Below are positions 37,038-45,341 of a stretch of DNA of 64,000 nt, one piece after another. The stretch is from Pedobacter sp. B4-66. Its GTDB lineage: Bacteria > Bacteroidota > Bacteroidia > Sphingobacteriales > Sphingobacteriaceae. The notes under the pieces are model-generated. The model had not been told where the DNA came from. It saw only the letters and a list, made by a program, of their open reading frames with translations, and made no database searches. The number at the start of each line of letters is the position of its first letter. Position 1 is the stretch's first letter. A program made the position numbers and the translations under genes. The stretch spans positions 124,001 to 188,000 of the forward strand of contig NZ_JAFVME010000005.1 of NCBI RefSeq assembly GCF_018492665.1. The letters are read 5' to 3'.

Positions 37038-38414
37038 TTGGCTAAAACTAAATCAGCATATTTCTGTCAAAGTTGTGGATATGAATCGGCAAAATGGCTT
37101 GGAAGATGTCCTTCTTGTAATGAATGGAACACCTTTGTAGAGGAAATCATAGAGAAAACAAGTGCTAAAGTTCCTTCCTGGAAAACATCAACAGGTACCC
37201 AACGCTTAAATAAACCATCTAAAGTTGATGATATTCAATCTATAAGTGAAGACAGAACTTTAACGGGAGATCTGGAGCTCGACAGAGTATTAGGAGGTGG
37301 CCTGGTTGCCGGATCAGTTATTCTAATAGGTGGAGAACCCGGCATTGGGAAATCTACACTGATGCTTCAGTTGGCACTAAATATCTCCGGTAAAAAAATC
37401 CTATACGTATCAGGTGAAGAAAGCGAACAGCAGATCAAAATGAGAGCAGAACGCATCACTAAATCACCCAAGGCTGATTGCTATATCCTTACAGAAACTT
37501 CTACTCAAAATATTTTTAAGCAAATTGAGGCTCTTGAACCGAACATAATAATAGTTGATTCGATACAAACCCTGCACTCCTCAAATATTGATTCAACACC
37601 AGGAAGCGTATCTCAGGTCAGAGAATGTACGGCCGAATTACTCAGGTTTGCAAAGGAAACTGATACCCCTGTATTTTTAATTGGCCATATCACTAAAGAC
37701 GGAACCATTGCAGGACCAAAAATCCTTGAACACATGGTTGATACTGTTTTACAATTTGAAGGCGACAGACATCATGTATACCGAATTCTACGCTCTATAA
37801 AGAACCGTTTTGGTGCAGCGGCTGAATTGGGAATTTATGCCATGCATAGTAGCGGTTTGAGAGAAGTATCCAACCCATCTGAAATCTTATTATCACAACG
37901 TGATGAAGAGATGAGTGGAATTGCCATATCAGCCACTTTAGAAGGCGCCAGGCCAATGTTAATAGAAACACAGGCACTGGTTAGCGCAGCGGCATACGGA
38001 ACGCCTCAGCGCTCAGCAAATGGCTTTGACACTAAAAGAATGAATATGCTCCTTGCCGTGCTGGAAAAAAGATGTGGTTTTAGATTAAGTACTCGTGACG
38101 TATTCTTAAATATCGCCGGTGGTATTAAAGTTGAAGATCCGGCGATTGACCTGGCTATTATGGTTGCAATAATCTCTTCTCATGAAGATATAGCCATTTC
38201 TTCTAAAATTTGCTTTGCGGCTGAAGTTGGTCTATCCGGAGAAATCAGAGCCGTTAATAGAATAGAGCAACGTATCTCTGAGGCAGAAAAACTTGGGTTC
38301 GAAAGAATCTTTATCTCAAACTATAATTTAAAAGGGCTAATATTAGATCGATTTAAAATTGAGATAACTCCGGTAAGGAAAATTGAGGATGTATTTTCAT
38401 TACTATTTGGGTAA
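37038..38414 (+). CDS. radA: DNA repair protein RadA
   Basis: A 458-residue RadA (Sms) branch-migration helicase. N-terminal zinc finger CQSCGYESAKWLGRCPSC, Walker A GGEPGIGKST (about residue 98), the RadA-specific KNRFG motif and a C-terminal Lon-like domain (DLAIMVAIISSHED, AAEVGLSGEIRAV). Start is TTG at 37038, which gives the usual AKTKSAYFC beginning. Monocistronic. Confidence 0.97.
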   Translation: MAKTKSAYFCQSCGYESAKWLGRCPSCNEWNTFVEEIIEKTSAKVPSWKTSTGTQRLNKPSKVDDIQSISEDRTLTGDLELDRVLGGGLVAGSVILIGGEPGIGKSTLMLQLALNISGKKILYVSGEESEQQIKMRAERITKSPKADCYILTETSTQNIFKQIEALEPNIIIVDSIQTLHSSNIDSTPGSVSQVRECTAELLRFAKETDTPVFLIGHITKDGTIAGPKILEHMVDTVLQFEGDRHHVYRILRSIKNRFGAAAELGIYAMHSSGLREVSNPSEILLSQRDEEMSGIAISATLEGARPMLIETQALVSAAAYGTPQRSANGFDTKRMNMLLAVLEKRCGFRLSTRDVFLNIAGGIKVEDPAIDLAIMVAIISSHEDIAISSKICFAAEVGLSGEIRAVNRIEQRISEAEKLGFERIFISNYNLKGLILDRFKIEITPVRKIEDVFSLLFG

Positions 38415-38649
38415 CTAATTAAATGTTTAAACAGCTATCGCTGTGTATATTTTACGTTTAGTTTCCACAGGTTGGGGATATTATTTCCCTTTAAAATATT
38501 TGACACAAATCCACCTAAAACTCACATAAACCTAATTACAAGCAAGTTACACCACGTAAACAGGCTTAAATATAAACTGGCCTGCTAATTGCAATTACCT
38601 ACATGTTATCAGTCATTTATGAATGGTAATAAACAATAGGGATGATTAT

Positions 38650-38673
38650 CCTCGTTATCGTAAGATAGCGAGG
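38650..38673 (+). terminator. Terminator-like hairpin 1
   Basis: Stem cctcgttatc/gatagcgagg (one G-T pair), 4-base loop gtaa, followed by atttttt. Confidence 0.8.
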
Positions 38674-38707
38674 ATTTTTTCATTTTAAGCCAAAGTAATT
38701 GTAATTT

Positions 38708-38728
38708 AGAACCCATTAAAAAGGTTCT
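38708..38728 (+). terminator. Terminator-like hairpin 2
   Basis: Stem agaacc/ggttct with a 9-base loop, followed by cctttttg. Weaker than its neighbours. Confidence 0.5.
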
Positions 38729-38751
38729 CCTTTTTGATATTTGATTGATTA

Positions 38752-38777
38752 AACCCTGCCTTCTCCGAGGCAGGGTT
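38752..38777 (+). terminator. Terminator-like hairpin 3
   Basis: Stem aaccctgcc/ggcagggtt with an 8-base loop, followed by attttttat. It lies about 95 bases upstream of lemA. Confidence 0.8.
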
Positions 38778-38872
38778 ATTTTTTATATCCCGTATTCATT
38801 CCACGAATTAAATGGCAGAGGAAAGTTAAATTTTAATACCTTTAAATCTTAAAATCTCTTAACCTTATAATA

Positions 38873-39430
38873 ATGATTATAATATTTATTATCCTCTCCG
38901 TTATTTTGATATTTGGCGTCAGCATATATAATTCGCTGATTGGCAAAAAAAATCAGGTAACCAATGCTTTCTCTGCCATTGATGTTATGCTTAAAAAACG
39001 TTTCGATTTACTTCCAAACTTAATTGAAACTGTTAAACAATATATGCAGTATGAAGGAGACCTGTTAACCAAGGTTGTAGAATTACGTGCCAAAGCCGGT
39101 AATCCAAACTTAAGTAACGAAGAAAGGTTAGACCTTGACAAGCAATTAAGTTCAAGTGTGAAAGGCCTAATGGTAAACGTAGAGAACTATCCGGACCTAA
39201 AAGCAAATCAGAACTTTTTGAACCTACAAAGTACATGGACTGAAAGCGAAGAACAAATTGCGGCTGCCAGAAGAACTTATAACGCTTCGGTTACAGACTA
39301 CAACAATGCCATCATGATGTTTCCAGGAAATATTTTTGCGGGGATGATGAACTACCAACCTATTGCTGTATTAGCCAACACTGAGGAGGAGCGTAAAAAC
39401 ATAAGTGCTAAAGACTTTTTTAATAACTAA
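38873..39430 (+). CDS. lemA: LemA family protein
   Basis: A 185-residue LemA protein: one N-terminal membrane helix (IIIFIILSVILIFGVSIYN) and a long helical bundle with the hallmark FDLLPNLIETVKQYMQYE, RRTYNASVTDYNNAI and FPGNIFAGMM segments. Function in bacteria is unsettled. Its stop overlaps the ATG of the DUF3137 gene by one base (taATG), so the two are translationally coupled; this pairing is frequent. Confidence 0.93.
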   Translation: MIIIFIILSVILIFGVSIYNSLIGKKNQVTNAFSAIDVMLKKRFDLLPNLIETVKQYMQYEGDLLTKVVELRAKAGNPNLSNEERLDLDKQLSSSVKGLMVNVENYPDLKANQNFLNLQSTWTESEEQIAAARRTYNASVTDYNNAIMMFPGNIFAGMMNYQPIAVLANTEEERKNISAKDFFNN

Positions 39431-40395
39431 TGGCAGAAGAAACTGCAGCTCAACCCTCTCTACAAACTGTACTCAATGAGCTTGAAGTACAAAGAAAAGA
39501 GCTCTCAAACTTAAAGACAAAAGCATATTTATTTCTTGCTTCGGGAATAGCACTTATAGCTGTAGGTGTTATGTTGGGTAGCCTGATAATTGCCGGAGCC
39601 ATTTGTGGTGGTATACTCATAATCGTTTCCATTGTATTTTTCAGTAAAGCCAGCCAAAAATTTAGTGATTACAGAGATCAATTTAAACAAAGAGTAGTCT
39701 CAGCAGCATTAAAATCTATAGATCAAAGCTTCAAGATTGAATATAAATATGGATTGCCTGAGAACGACTTTATTAATTCTCAGTTATTTACCCAACGTCC
39801 AGACAGATACACCAGTGAGGATCAAATTTATGGCAATGCAGGTAAAACGCAGTTCGCTTTCTCGGAAGTTCATGCAGAATACAAAACTGAGACTCAAACA
39901 AAAAACGGCAGACAAGAGCATTGGCATACCATTTTAAAAGGAATCGTATTTTGGGCCGATTTTAACAAGAACTTTAATGGTCTGACAGTAGTTAAGCCCA
40001 AAGACATGGGTAGCGCTCTGGGCGCCTGGATATCCGACAAAATACCAATCTTCTCTTCGTCTAGCAAACAGCTTGTAAAGCTTGAAAGCCCTGAATTTAA
40101 CAAGGCTTTTGTGACCTATTCAACCGACCAAGTGGAAGCCAGATACATTCTGACTCCGGCAATGATGGAACGACTATGCGAACTAAACGACAAAAGTGGC
40201 GCAACAATCTCTGTATCTTTTATTGGCTCTTACGTTTACATTGCCTTCCCACTAGAAAAGGATTACTTTGAACCTCCTGTATTTAAAAGCCTGCTCACCA
40301 CCAAATCATTAGATGAAGATCTTAGCATAATTCGTTTTATGTATGCAATTATTGCCGAATTGGATCTTAACACAAGGATCTGGGGCAAGGAATAA
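39430..40395 (+). CDS. DUF3137 domain membrane protein
   Basis: A 321-residue protein with a coiled N-terminal segment (LNELEVQRKELSNLKTKA), two membrane helices (about 30-75), and a cytoplasmic domain with FAFSEVHAEYKTETQTKNG, TILKGIVFWADFNKNFNG and YIAFPLEKDYFEPPVF, typical of DUF3137. Unknown function; partner of LemA. Confidence 0.88.
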   Translation: MAEETAAQPSLQTVLNELEVQRKELSNLKTKAYLFLASGIALIAVGVMLGSLIIAGAICGGILIIVSIVFFSKASQKFSDYRDQFKQRVVSAALKSIDQSFKIEYKYGLPENDFINSQLFTQRPDRYTSEDQIYGNAGKTQFAFSEVHAEYKTETQTKNGRQEHWHTILKGIVFWADFNKNFNGLTVVKPKDMGSALGAWISDKIPIFSSSSKQLVKLESPEFNKAFVTYSTDQVEARYILTPAMMERLCELNDKSGATISVSFIGSYVYIAFPLEKDYFEPPVFKSLLTTKSLDEDLSIIRFMYAIIAELDLNTRIWGKE

Positions 40396-40412
40396 AAATT
40401 AGTTAAAATAAA

Positions 40413-40432
40413 AAAAGTCCCTTTCGGGACTT
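40413..40432. terminator. Bidirectional terminator between the DUF3137 gene and carB
   Basis: Eight-base stem aaagtccc/gggacttt with loop tttc, flanked by an A-run on the left and T-rich sequence on the right. Confidence 0.85.
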
Positions 40433-40436
40433 TATA

Positions 40437-43253
40437 TTATTTAGATAAATACATTGATTTGTCTTTAATTAATTTCCTGAAGTAAGGGTCTTCAGTATCT
40501 TTGATAAACCTGATGGCCTCACCTGTCGACTTCATTTCCGGACCTAACTCTTTAGTCACTTCAGGGAATTTGTAGAAGGAGAATACTGGTTCTTTAATTG
40601 CATAACCCTCCAGCTTACGCTCGATTGTAAAATCTTTCAGTTTATTTACACCCAGCATTACTTTGGCAGCAATGTTAATATAAGGAACATCATAAGCCTT
40701 AGCAATGAAAGGAACAGTCCTTGACGCCCTTGGATTAGCCTCAATTACATATACTTTCTCATCTTTAACCGCAAACTGAATATTCAGCAAACCGATCACA
40801 TTTAGTGCTCTGGCAATCTTTTTAGAGTAAACCTCCATGTCGTTCATTACCTTTTCAGATAAGCTGAAAGGCGGCAACACCGCACTAGAGTCTCCGGAGT
40901 GAATACCGGCTGGCTCAATATGCTCCATCAATCCAATGATATGAACATCTTCACCATCACTGATTGAGTCTGATTCTGTTTCTTCAGCTCTATCAAGGAA
41001 GTGATCAATAAGCACCCTGTTTCCAGGTAAGTCACCTAATAATTTTACTACAGCTTTTTCAAGATCCTCATCGTTAATAACAATGCTCATCCCTTGCCCG
41101 CCCAGTACATAACTTGGTCTTACCAATACCGGATAGCCTACTTCATTTGCTACAACAATTGCTTCTTCAGCATTCTCTGCAACACCATATTTTGGATATG
41201 GAATCTCTAGTTCTTTTAAAAGATCAGAGAAGCGACCTCTATCCTCGGCAACATCCATATCATTATATGAAGTACCAATTATCTTAATTCCATTCTCTTG
41301 AAGCTTTTCAGCCATTTTTAAGGCAGTTTGACCACCAAGCTGAACAATTACTCCAATTGGATTTTCAAGTTCTATAATTTCACGTACATGCTCCCAGAAA
41401 ACAGGCTCAAAGTATAACTTATCTGCCATGTTAAAGTCTGTAGAAACCGTTTCAGGATTACAGTTAATCATGATAGCCTCGAAACCAGTTTCTTTTGCAG
41501 CCAGTAATCCATGTACACAAGAGTAATCAAACTCGATACCTTGTCCGATACGATTAGGTCCAGAACCTAAAACGATTACTTTCTTTTTATCAGATGGGAT
41601 CGACTCATTCTCTTCTTCAAAAGTTGAGTAGTAATAAGGTGTTTGTGCAGCAAACTCAGCGGCACAAGTATCTACCATTTTATAAACTCGTCTAATACCT
41701 AAAGATTTTCTGCGCTCATAAACCTCATCTTCCGTTACATTTCCAAGCAGATAAGCGATCTGAATATCAGAGAAGCCTTTCTGTTTTAAGGTAAAGAAGA
41801 AATCTTTAGGGATATTATTTAGCGAATAACGTTTCAATTCTGTTTCCAGCTGAACTAATTCATGAATTTGCGATAAGAACCATTTATCGATACGGGTAAC
41901 TTTCCGGATCGACTCCAATGGTACACCCATGCTCATGGCATCTTTGATCAGGAATAAACGATTCCAGCTTGGATGCTCAAGACCATGCATGATCTCTTCG
42001 ATACTACGGCTATGTTTACCATCAGCACCCAAACCAGCTCTGCCAATTTCCAAACTCTGACAAGCTTTTTGTATTGCTTCAATAAAAGTACGTCCGATGG
42101 CCATTACCTCACCTACGGATTTCATCTGTAAGCCCAATTCCGTGTTAGCGCCTTTAAATTTATCGAAGTTCCAGCGAGGAACTTTCACAATCACATAGTC
42201 AAGTGTTGGCTCAAAATATGCTGATGTAGTTTTTGTAATCTGGTTTTCCAATTCATCCAGATTATAGCCTATAGCCAGTTTAGCTGCAATTTTAGCAATT
42301 GGATAACCAGTAGCCTTACTTGCCAATGCTGACGAGCGAGATACCCTTGGGTTAATCTCAATTGCAATAATTTCATCGTTATCAGGATTAACCGAGAACT
42401 GCACATTACAACCTCCTGCGAAGTTTCCTATTGCACGCATCATTTTGATCGCCTGGTTACGCATATCCTGGTAGCAGCGATCAGATAATGTCATTGCAGG
42501 CGCCACAGTGATCGAGTCGCCTGTATGGATGCCCATCGGATCAAAATTTTCGATAGAACAGATAATGATCACATTATCATTACTGTCCCTTAACAATTCC
42601 AATTCATATTCTTTCCAACCTAAAACAGCTTGCTCTACCAACACCTCATGTGTAGGAGAAGCTTCAAGTCCTCGTTTTAAAGCCTGGTCAAATTCTTCCT
42701 TCCTGTGTACGAAACCACCACCAAAACCACCTAATGTATATGAAGGTCGAATTACTAATGGATAACCAATTTCCTGGGCAGCTTCTTTACCTTCGAGGAA
42801 AGAATTGGCAATTTTTGAAGTTGCAACTCCCACACCTATATCAACCATTAACTGGCGGAAGGCTTCACGGTTTTCGGTTTTTTCGATTGCAGCAACATCT
42901 ACACCGATCACCCTTACTCCATATTTCTCCCATATTCCGCGTTCAGATGCTTCAATACAAAGATTCAATGCTGTTTGACCACCCATGGTAGGCAATACTG
43001 CATCAATTTTACGTTCTTGTAAGATCTGCTCGATAGAATCTACTGTCAATGGCCATAGGTAAACATGATCACCGATTACTTTATCGGTCATAATGGTTGC
43101 AGGATTCGAGTTGATGATCGAAACTTCGATTCCCTCTTCTTTTAAAGATAAGGCGGCTTGAGATCCTGAGTAGTCAAACTCACAAGCTTGACCGATGATA
43201 ATAGGACCTGATCCGATGATGAGTACCGAGCGTATGGAGGTGTCTTTAGGCAT
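40437..43253 (-). CDS. carB: Carbamoyl phosphate synthase large subunit, short form
   Basis: 938 residues, against 1073 in E. coli. Both ATP-grasp halves are complete (GSGPIIIGQACEFDYSG and GSGPNRIGQGIEFDYSC; EINPRVSRSSALASKATG and EANPRASRTVPFIAKAYD), with the oligomerisation domain between. The protein ends at RKLIKDKSMYLSK, exactly where the C-terminal MGS-like allosteric domain (binding UMP/ornithine/IMP in E. coli) would start. Short forms are, as far as I recall, usual in Flavobacteriia and Sphingobacteriia. It makes carbamoyl phosphate for pyrimidines and arginine; carA is not in the window. Confidence 0.96.
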   Translation of the reverse strand: MPKDTSIRSVLIIGSGPIIIGQACEFDYSGSQAALSLKEEGIEVSIINSNPATIMTDKVIGDHVYLWPLTVDSIEQILQERKIDAVLPTMGGQTALNLCIEASERGIWEKYGVRVIGVDVAAIEKTENREAFRQLMVDIGVGVATSKIANSFLEGKEAAQEIGYPLVIRPSYTLGGFGGGFVHRKEEFDQALKRGLEASPTHEVLVEQAVLGWKEYELELLRDSNDNVIIICSIENFDPMGIHTGDSITVAPAMTLSDRCYQDMRNQAIKMMRAIGNFAGGCNVQFSVNPDNDEIIAIEINPRVSRSSALASKATGYPIAKIAAKLAIGYNLDELENQITKTTSAYFEPTLDYVIVKVPRWNFDKFKGANTELGLQMKSVGEVMAIGRTFIEAIQKACQSLEIGRAGLGADGKHSRSIEEIMHGLEHPSWNRLFLIKDAMSMGVPLESIRKVTRIDKWFLSQIHELVQLETELKRYSLNNIPKDFFFTLKQKGFSDIQIAYLLGNVTEDEVYERRKSLGIRRVYKMVDTCAAEFAAQTPYYYSTFEEENESIPSDKKKVIVLGSGPNRIGQGIEFDYSCVHGLLAAKETGFEAIMINCNPETVSTDFNMADKLYFEPVFWEHVREIIELENPIGVIVQLGGQTALKMAEKLQENGIKIIGTSYNDMDVAEDRGRFSDLLKELEIPYPKYGVAENAEEAIVVANEVGYPVLVRPSYVLGGQGMSIVINDEDLEKAVVKLLGDLPGNRVLIDHFLDRAEETESDSISDGEDVHIIGLMEHIEPAGIHSGDSSAVLPPFSLSEKVMNDMEVYSKKIARALNVIGLLNIQFAVKDEKVYVIEANPRASRTVPFIAKAYDVPYINIAAKVMLGVNKLKDFTIERKLEGYAIKEPVFSFYKFPEVTKELGPEMKSTGEAIRFIKDTEDPYFRKLIKDKSMYLSK

Positions 43254-43346
43254 AAGGCTTTAAAAAGTCTAAAGTTATAAGGGTAAAAAATGCAATTATT
43301 GTAGACTGGAATTGTCTTAGAGATTTCTTTAGTATCATTAAAGATC

Positions 43347-43375
43347 CCCGACTCTTCTGTCGGGATGCAAAGTTA
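43347..43375 (-). promoter_or_regulatory. carB -7 box and 5'-terminal leader hairpin
   Basis: Minus-strand TAACTTTG (43375-43368) is a perfect -7 box. The expected transcript begins at or just before the hairpin cccgac/gtcggg (43364-43347). The leader to the carB ATG is about 105 bases. Confidence 0.5.
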
Positions 43376-43429
43376 CGCTTTTGATCATTATAAATCAGGT
43401 ATTTTTTCAAAAACCCTCATAAACAGAAA

Positions 43430-43447
43430 AAGAGGCCAAATAGCCTC
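43430..43447 (-). terminator. Terminator of the small exported-protein gene
   Basis: On the minus strand a gaggct/gcctc-type stem with a short loop, followed by tttttc. It lies 25 bases after the stop at 43472. Confidence 0.7.
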
Positions 43448-43471
43448 CCATTTAAGGTTTATTCCACAGAT

Positions 43472-43789
43472 TTATTGCTTAAGTCTTATTTGTCCAACAT
43501 CAGTTGTGGTACTATCCAACACAGCAACGTTTCCTAAAGATGCATCCCTACTAGGAAGTTTACCTTTTACCCACACTACATAGGTTCCCGGTTTTACATT
43601 ACTAATGGTAAAATTCTCTCCATTAATATTAGCTTTTAATGTATCACTTCCTGATATGGCTATCACCTGTACTACGCTGTCTGCAGAGGAAACTTTCCCT
43701 TTAATACCGCCATCTTTAATTGTAACGAATGCAAATAATAACAGCGAGAATGCTGTAATTAACAAAAAATTCACACTTATCCTTTTCAT
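43472..43789 (-). CDS. Small exported carboxypeptidase-regulatory-like protein
   Basis: A 105-residue secreted protein: signal/anchor MKRISVNFLLITAFSLLLFA, then one beta-sandwich of the carboxypeptidase regulatory type (GIKGKVSSADSVVQVIAISG, NGENFTISNVKPGTYVVWVK, VAVLDSTTTDVGQIRL). Such domains are usually fused to receptors or peptidases; here it stands alone. Monocistronic, between carB and pnuC. Role unknown. Confidence 0.75.
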   Translation of the reverse strand: MKRISVNFLLITAFSLLLFAFVTIKDGGIKGKVSSADSVVQVIAISGSDTLKANINGENFTISNVKPGTYVVWVKGKLPSRDASLGNVAVLDSTTTDVGQIRLKQ

Positions 43790-43924
43790 GGGTAGTCAAT
43801 TAATCCTTTACCATTTCTGTTATCAAACGTTCAATCTAAGGGTATCATTACGTAGTAATCATATTATTTTTTCAAATACAGTTTTAATTACAATCAGATG
43901 ATTATAAGTATAAGAGCTATAATA

Positions 43925-43954
43925 TTGTGAATACGCTTAGGATAATTACTTTTG
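43925..43954 (+). promoter_or_regulatory. Predicted promoter of pnuC
   Basis: TTG (43925-43927), 19 bases, then TACTTTTG (43947-43954), matching the -33/-7 consensus. The -7 box ends 4 bases before the ATG, so the mRNA may start at the start codon. Confidence 0.6.
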
Positions 43955-43958
43955 GCAA

Positions 43959-44573
43959 ATGTTTGATGTTTTAAAAGACAGTTTTACGCAGTTATTTCTA
44001 CAAACCGGATTACTGGAATGGTTTGGCGTTTTCACAGGAATACTGTGTGTATGGCTTGCAGCCAAAAACAATATCTACAACTGGCCCATTGCAATAGTTA
44101 GCGTTGTTATCTATATTTTCATCTTCTTCGAATCGAAGCTATATGCAGATATGGGTTTACAGGTCTATTTTTTCGCCATGAATGTTTATGGTTGGTACTT
44201 TTGGAGTAAAAACAGAAATAACCCCGAAGCATCTAGACCAATTGCCATTATAACCCAAAAAGAAATTATGCTGTCTATTTTAGGCATAATTGTTTTTACT
44301 GGAATACTAGGTTTTGTGCTTAAGAAAAACACAGATGCCTCTTTTCCATTTTTAGATAGCTTTTGTACTGCCTGTAGTTTAATAGCCCAAATATTTCTTG
44401 CAAGAAAGGTATTACAAAACTGGCTAATCTGGATTTTTGTTGACATTATATATGTGGGCATGTACATCTCGAAAGATTTGTACGCTACAGCAGTTATGTA
44501 TGCGTTATATGTCTATATTGCCTCAATAGGCTATTTAGATTGGAGGAGAACTTATCGTGAACAGACCCATTAA
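43959..44573 (+). CDS. pnuC: PnuC-family vitamin transporter
   Basis: A 204-residue inner-membrane protein with about seven helices. The PnuC pattern WFGVFTGILCVWLAAKNNIY, NWPIAIVSVVIYIFIFFESKLYADMGLQ and MNVYGWYFW is present. PnuC facilitates diffusion of nicotinamide riboside; PnuT relatives move thiamine and PnuX riboflavin. The next gene overlaps it by 17 bases and encodes a NadR-like kinase, favouring nicotinamide riboside, but a TPP riboswitch follows 75 bases after that gene, so thiamine is a real alternative. Confidence 0.88.
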   Translation: MFDVLKDSFTQLFLQTGLLEWFGVFTGILCVWLAAKNNIYNWPIAIVSVVIYIFIFFESKLYADMGLQVYFFAMNVYGWYFWSKNRNNPEASRPIAIITQKEIMLSILGIIVFTGILGFVLKKNTDASFPFLDSFCTACSLIAQIFLARKVLQNWLIWIFVDIIYVGMYISKDLYATAVMYALYVYIASIGYLDWRRTYREQTH

Positions 44574-45090
44574 AAAGATAGCTATTGTTGGTCCGGAGAG
44601 TACCGGAAAATCAACCATTACCCAGCAACTTGCAAAACACTACAATACCTTGTGGGTACCCGAATATGCCCGTTATTATTGTGCAGGATTAACTGAGCCT
44701 TGTAATTTACAAGATGAGGTGAATATGTTTCACGGACAGTTGGCACTTGAAGATTCGATCCTCGCAATCGCAGAAAAAGATCTGATTTTCTGTGATACAA
44801 CCTTCATCACTGTAAAAATATGGAGTGACGAAGTTTTTGGAGAAACTCCTCAGATTGTTCTGGATGCACTTCCAAAATACAATTACGACTTATACTTGCT
44901 GATGGATATTGATCTGCCTTGGCAAGAAGATCCTCTTCGGGATTTCCCCCATAAGCGTGAGCATTTTATGCAAGTTTGGCACAAAGAACTTAACACACTA
45001 AAAGCAACATATGTTATCGTTAGCGGACAGTCAGATGATAGGCTAAATAATGCAATTGCAGCTGTGGAGACATTTCTTAAAAACGCCTAG
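44557..45090 (+). CDS. nadR: NadR-like nucleoside kinase / AAA ATPase
   Basis: A 177-residue P-loop protein starting with GTG inside the end of pnuC. Walker A GPESTGKSTITQQLAKHY, then VPEYARYY, FCDTTFITVKIWSDEVFG and DLPWQEDPLRDFPHKREHF match the kinase domain of NadR, which phosphorylates nicotinamide riboside to trap it after PnuC uptake. The N-terminal repressor and NMN adenylyltransferase domains of enterobacterial NadR are absent. Confidence 0.87.
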   Translation: MNRPIKKIAIVGPESTGKSTITQQLAKHYNTLWVPEYARYYCAGLTEPCNLQDEVNMFHGQLALEDSILAIAEKDLIFCDTTFITVKIWSDEVFGETPQIVLDALPKYNYDLYLLMDIDLPWQEDPLRDFPHKREHFMQVWHKELNTLKATYVIVSGQSDDRLNNAIAAVETFLKNA

Positions 45091-45123
45091 CCATCTCATT
45101 ATCCTCTTGTTCTTGAATGCAAA

Positions 45124-45154
45124 TTTACTGTTATAAAAAAAATCAATACCTTTG
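45124..45154 (+). promoter_or_regulatory. Predicted promoter of the TPP-riboswitch operon
   Basis: TACCTTTG at 45147-45154 is a perfect -7 box; a TTTA -33 box lies 19 bases upstream. The start site should fall just before the riboswitch. Confidence 0.6.
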
Positions 45155-45159
45155 TGTTA

Positions 45160-45275
45160 TCAAAAAGGGGTGCCTTGTTTTGTAAAAAACACGAAAACAG
45201 GCTGAGAGCATACCCATTATATCTTTAAACAGATATATGCACCTGATCCGGATAATGCCGGCGGAGGGATTGGAG
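45160..45275 (+). promoter_or_regulatory. TPP riboswitch (THI element)
   Basis: The conserved blocks appear in order and spacing: ggggtgcc (45167), ggctgagag (45202), taccc, then acctgatccggataatgccg and gcggaggga (45241-45270). These are the pyrimidine- and pyrophosphate-sensing helices of the thiamine pyrophosphate aptamer. The downstream genes are a TonB-dependent receptor and a ThiE homologue, so high TPP should lower uptake and synthesis. The 45294-45316 hairpin is a candidate expression platform; there is no T-run, so translational control is more likely than termination. Confidence 0.95.
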
Positions 45276-45293
45276 TTATGGAGTTTAACTGGG

Positions 45294-45316
45294 CTGTAAG
45301 TACCCCTTACTTGCAG
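45294..45316 (+). promoter_or_regulatory. Hairpin between TPP aptamer and receptor start
   Basis: Stem ctgtaagta/tacttgcag (one G-U pair) with loop cccct, 25 bases upstream of the receptor TTG start. Possible expression platform of the riboswitch. Confidence 0.4.
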
Positions 45317-45341
45317 TGGTTTAACTAAAAGAAACAAGAAA

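Larger units (their letters stand above)
38415..38872 (+). other. Gene-free region with three terminator-like hairpins
   Basis: 458 bases without a convincing protein frame. Weak stems occur in the left part, including caggc/gcctg near 38558-38586. The right half has three hairpins each followed by T-rich sequence at 38650-38673, 38708-38728 and 38752-38777. One terminator for radA would be enough, so one or more small RNAs ending at these hairpins are possible. No good TAnnTTTG box was found to anchor them. Confidence 0.5.
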
